Assembly (NCBI RefSeq): GCF_900106015.1
Contig: NZ_LT629797.1
Coordinates: 4,340,001-4,404,000 of the forward strand
DNA from: Pseudomonas sihuiensis
GTDB taxonomy: Bacteria; Pseudomonadota; Gammaproteobacteria; Pseudomonadales; Pseudomonadaceae
Length of the DNA stretch: 64,000 nt
Direction: 5' to 3'
This document shows positions 62,503 through 64,000 of the stretch, piece after piece (within the stretch, counting starts at the first letter, position 1; each line of letters starts with the position of its first letter). The notes beneath the pieces were generated by a model. It had not been told where the DNA came from. It saw only the letters and a list, made by a program, of their open reading frames with translations, and did not search any database. Both the position numbers and the translations under genes were made by a program.

Positions 62503-64000
62503 ATGAATCCTCCTCGCTCTCGTATAGCCCTGCAACTGGCTGCCATGCTGGCTTTGGTGCTGGTGCTGCTGATCGGCGTCAGCACCCTGTTTGCCCTGCG
62601 CTCACTCAACGAGGCCAATCTGGTCACTCGCGAAAAGCACCTGGGCAGCGAGGCGGGGCTGCTGGCCGACCAGCTCGAAACCTTCCACGGCAGCCTGCGT
62701 GAGAGCACGCAGCGTCTGGCTGGATTGTTCGAACAGCGCTTCAGCACAGGGCTGCAGGTGCGCAGTGAAGAGCGTGTGAGCGTCGGCAGCCTGCAGACAC
62801 CTGCGCTTTACCTGGGGGCTACGCGCTTGAACAACGAGTTCACCGAGGTCGATGACTTCACGCGCATGACTGCGGGTGTGGCCACGGTATTCGTGCGTGA
62901 CGGTAGCGAATTCATTCGCATCACCACCTCGCTGACCAAGCAGGACGGCACTCGTGCGCTGGGAACGGCGCTTGATCACCAGCACCCGGCCTATCAGCGC
63001 CTGCTGGCCGGGCAGAATTACGTGGGCCGGGCTTTGCTCTTCGACCGCAACTACATGACCCAGTACACCCCCGTGCGTGATGGCAGTGGGCAGGTCATTG
63101 CCGTGCTGTTCGTCGGCTTCGACTACACCGATGCGCAGAAGCTGCAATTCAAAAAACTGAGCGAATTTCGGATTGGCGAAACGGGCTCACTTGCCCTGCT
63201 CGACGAGCAGGGTAAGTGGCTGGTCAAGCCCGCTGGCACTGGCGCTCTGGATACACTGCCGGCAGCCCTCGGCGAGCTGATCGCTCACTCGGGGGACGGC
63301 GGTTTCTGGAACGATGGCCAGAATGAATTCTACAGCGTCGCCATGCCCTTTACCGGCGGACCCTGGATGGTGCTGGCGAGCATGCCGCGCGAGGAAATTC
63401 AGGCCGTTACCTGGCGTGTCGGTACCCAGCTGGCTATCGGTAGCGCACTGACCCTGCTGCTGGCGGTGATCGCCGTGGTCTGGCTGCTGCGACGCAAACT
63501 GCGCCCGCTGGGCGATCTGGTACAGCAGGCGCAGGCGCTCGGTGCCGGTGATCTTGGTGCGCGCATGGCGCAGTCCAGCGACGATGAGATCGGTGAGCTG
63601 GCGCGCAGCTTCAACCGCATGGGCGAGGCGCTGGCAAGCATGGTGGCGGGTATTCGCAGCGCCGCTCAGGATGTCAGCGCGCGTTCGCAGGGGATGTCCA
63701 CGCTGTCGCGCGATGCCTATCAGGGCATCGACCAGCAATCCGGCGAGATCAGCAGCATGGCCGGCGCGGTGGAGGAGTTCAGTGCCACCTCGCAGAACAT
63801 CGCCGACAACATGCGCAGCACCGAACGCCTGGCCAGCGACAATGCCCAGCAAACCCGCATCGGGCGTACCTCGATGGATCAGGCTTCCGAAGCGCTGGTG
63901 CAGATCGCCGAAGCACTTGAGCAAACCTCCACGGCCATCAACGGCCTCGGCCAGCGCTCCCAGGAGATCGGCGGTATCGTCAGCGTGATTACCGCGATTG
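62503..64000 (+). CDS. Methyl-accepting chemotaxis protein (Cache-type, partial)
   Basis: The first 499 codons of a transmembrane chemoreceptor; the 3' end is beyond the window. The layout is a TM helix (about 8-32), a periplasmic single Cache domain of the Cache_3 type (about 40-300; VGRALLFDRNYMTQYTPV, IGETGSLALLDEQGKW, then GGPWMVLASMPREE), a second TM helix (about 310-332), HAMP (RRKLRPLGDLVQQAQALGAG) and the start of the signalling coiled coil. GGAG precedes ATG 62503. The frame has no interruption inside the window. The ligand is unknown. Confidence 0.9.
   Translation, partial: MNPPRSRIALQLAAMLALVLVLLIGVSTLFALRSLNEANLVTREKHLGSEAGLLADQLETFHGSLRESTQRLAGLFEQRFSTGLQVRSEERVSVGSLQTPALYLGATRLNNEFTEVDDFTRMTAGVATVFVRDGSEFIRITTSLTKQDGTRALGTALDHQHPAYQRLLAGQNYVGRALLFDRNYMTQYTPVRDGSGQVIAVLFVGFDYTDAQKLQFKKLSEFRIGETGSLALLDEQGKWLVKPAGTGALDTLPAALGELIAHSGDGGFWNDGQNEFYSVAMPFTGGPWMVLASMPREEIQAVTWRVGTQLAIGSALTLLLAVIAVVWLLRRKLRPLGDLVQQAQALGAGDLGARMAQSSDDEIGELARSFNRMGEALASMVAGIRSAAQDVSARSQGMSTLSRDAYQGIDQQSGEISSMAGAVEEFSATSQNIADNMRSTERLASDNAQQTRIGRTSMDQASEALVQIAEALEQTSTAINGLGQRSQEIGGIVSVITAI

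Overview
The window reads as a chromosomal segment of a Pseudomonas species, probably of the mendocina/oleovorans/aeruginosa side of the genus. The evidence is high GC with C/G-ending codons, pseudomonad gene families (GlcC, KauB, PauR, DadRAX, OprD-type porin, DadX) and REP-type intergenic palindromes. From memory of P. aeruginosa PAO1, the right part (gabT-like, kauB, MFS, pauB-like, dadR, dadA, ridA, dadX, pauR, cycB, xpt, rep, EAL protein, MATE, LysR) follows the order of the PA5313-PA5293 region. No database was searched. There are about 54 protein-coding genes, one tRNA, one multiply broken gene, and no prophage, IS element or CRISPR array.

Layout. 1-2989: glycolate oxidase genes glcE (cut by the window edge) and glcD, divergent from their FadR-type regulator glcC, with two TGGTNNGACCA operator candidates between them. 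3229-4888: a decayed PilJ-N-like gene and a PAS-GGDEF diguanylate cyclase. 5334-6917: alpha-ketoglutaric semialdehyde dehydrogenase. 7198-12735: a PQQ module with a quinohemoprotein alcohol dehydrogenase carrying a cytochrome c tail, an outer-membrane beta-barrel protein, and a TonB-dependent receptor that closely resembles E. coli YncD/PqqU, the PQQ receptor.

13318-32941 holds a complete phenylacetate (paa) degradation locus. It includes the epoxidase paaABCDE, beta-oxidation-like paaFGHIJ, ligase paaK, ring-opening fusion paaZ, an uptake set (DUF485 protein, sodium/solute symporter, OprD-type porin), and a divergent paaN-paaY-paaX arm. A GATACAAAA-type motif recurs in both main promoter regions and is a candidate PaaX operator. 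33016-36131 adds feaR, a c-type cytochrome and phenylacetaldehyde dehydrogenase, a route from phenylethylamine or phenylacetaldehyde into phenylacetate; no amine-oxidising enzyme lies nearby. An orphan PotD-like binding protein and tRNA-Arg(CCG) follow.

38155-51787 is an amine and D-amino-acid block: gabD-gabT (GABA to succinate), a cupin protein, kauB, an MFS transporter, a PauB-type FAD oxidase, dadR/dadA/ridA/dadX (D-alanine), the polyamine regulator pauR and cytochrome c5. 52143-64000 contains a long CoA-transferase-family protein, xpt, a UPF0158 protein, rep helicase, a GSDEF/EAL phosphodiesterase, a MATE exporter, a LysR regulator and the first 499 codons of a chemoreceptor.

The most unusual non-coding structures are two oppositely oriented copies of a 157-232 bp element with terminal inverted repeats that flank pauR-cycB, several REP-type palindromes, and a 49-bp tandem duplication touching the rep stop codon. 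I did not find a convincing wholly new system. The strongest leads are the PQQ receptor/enzyme pairing, the coexistence of PaaZ with a separate PaaN, and the repeat pair.
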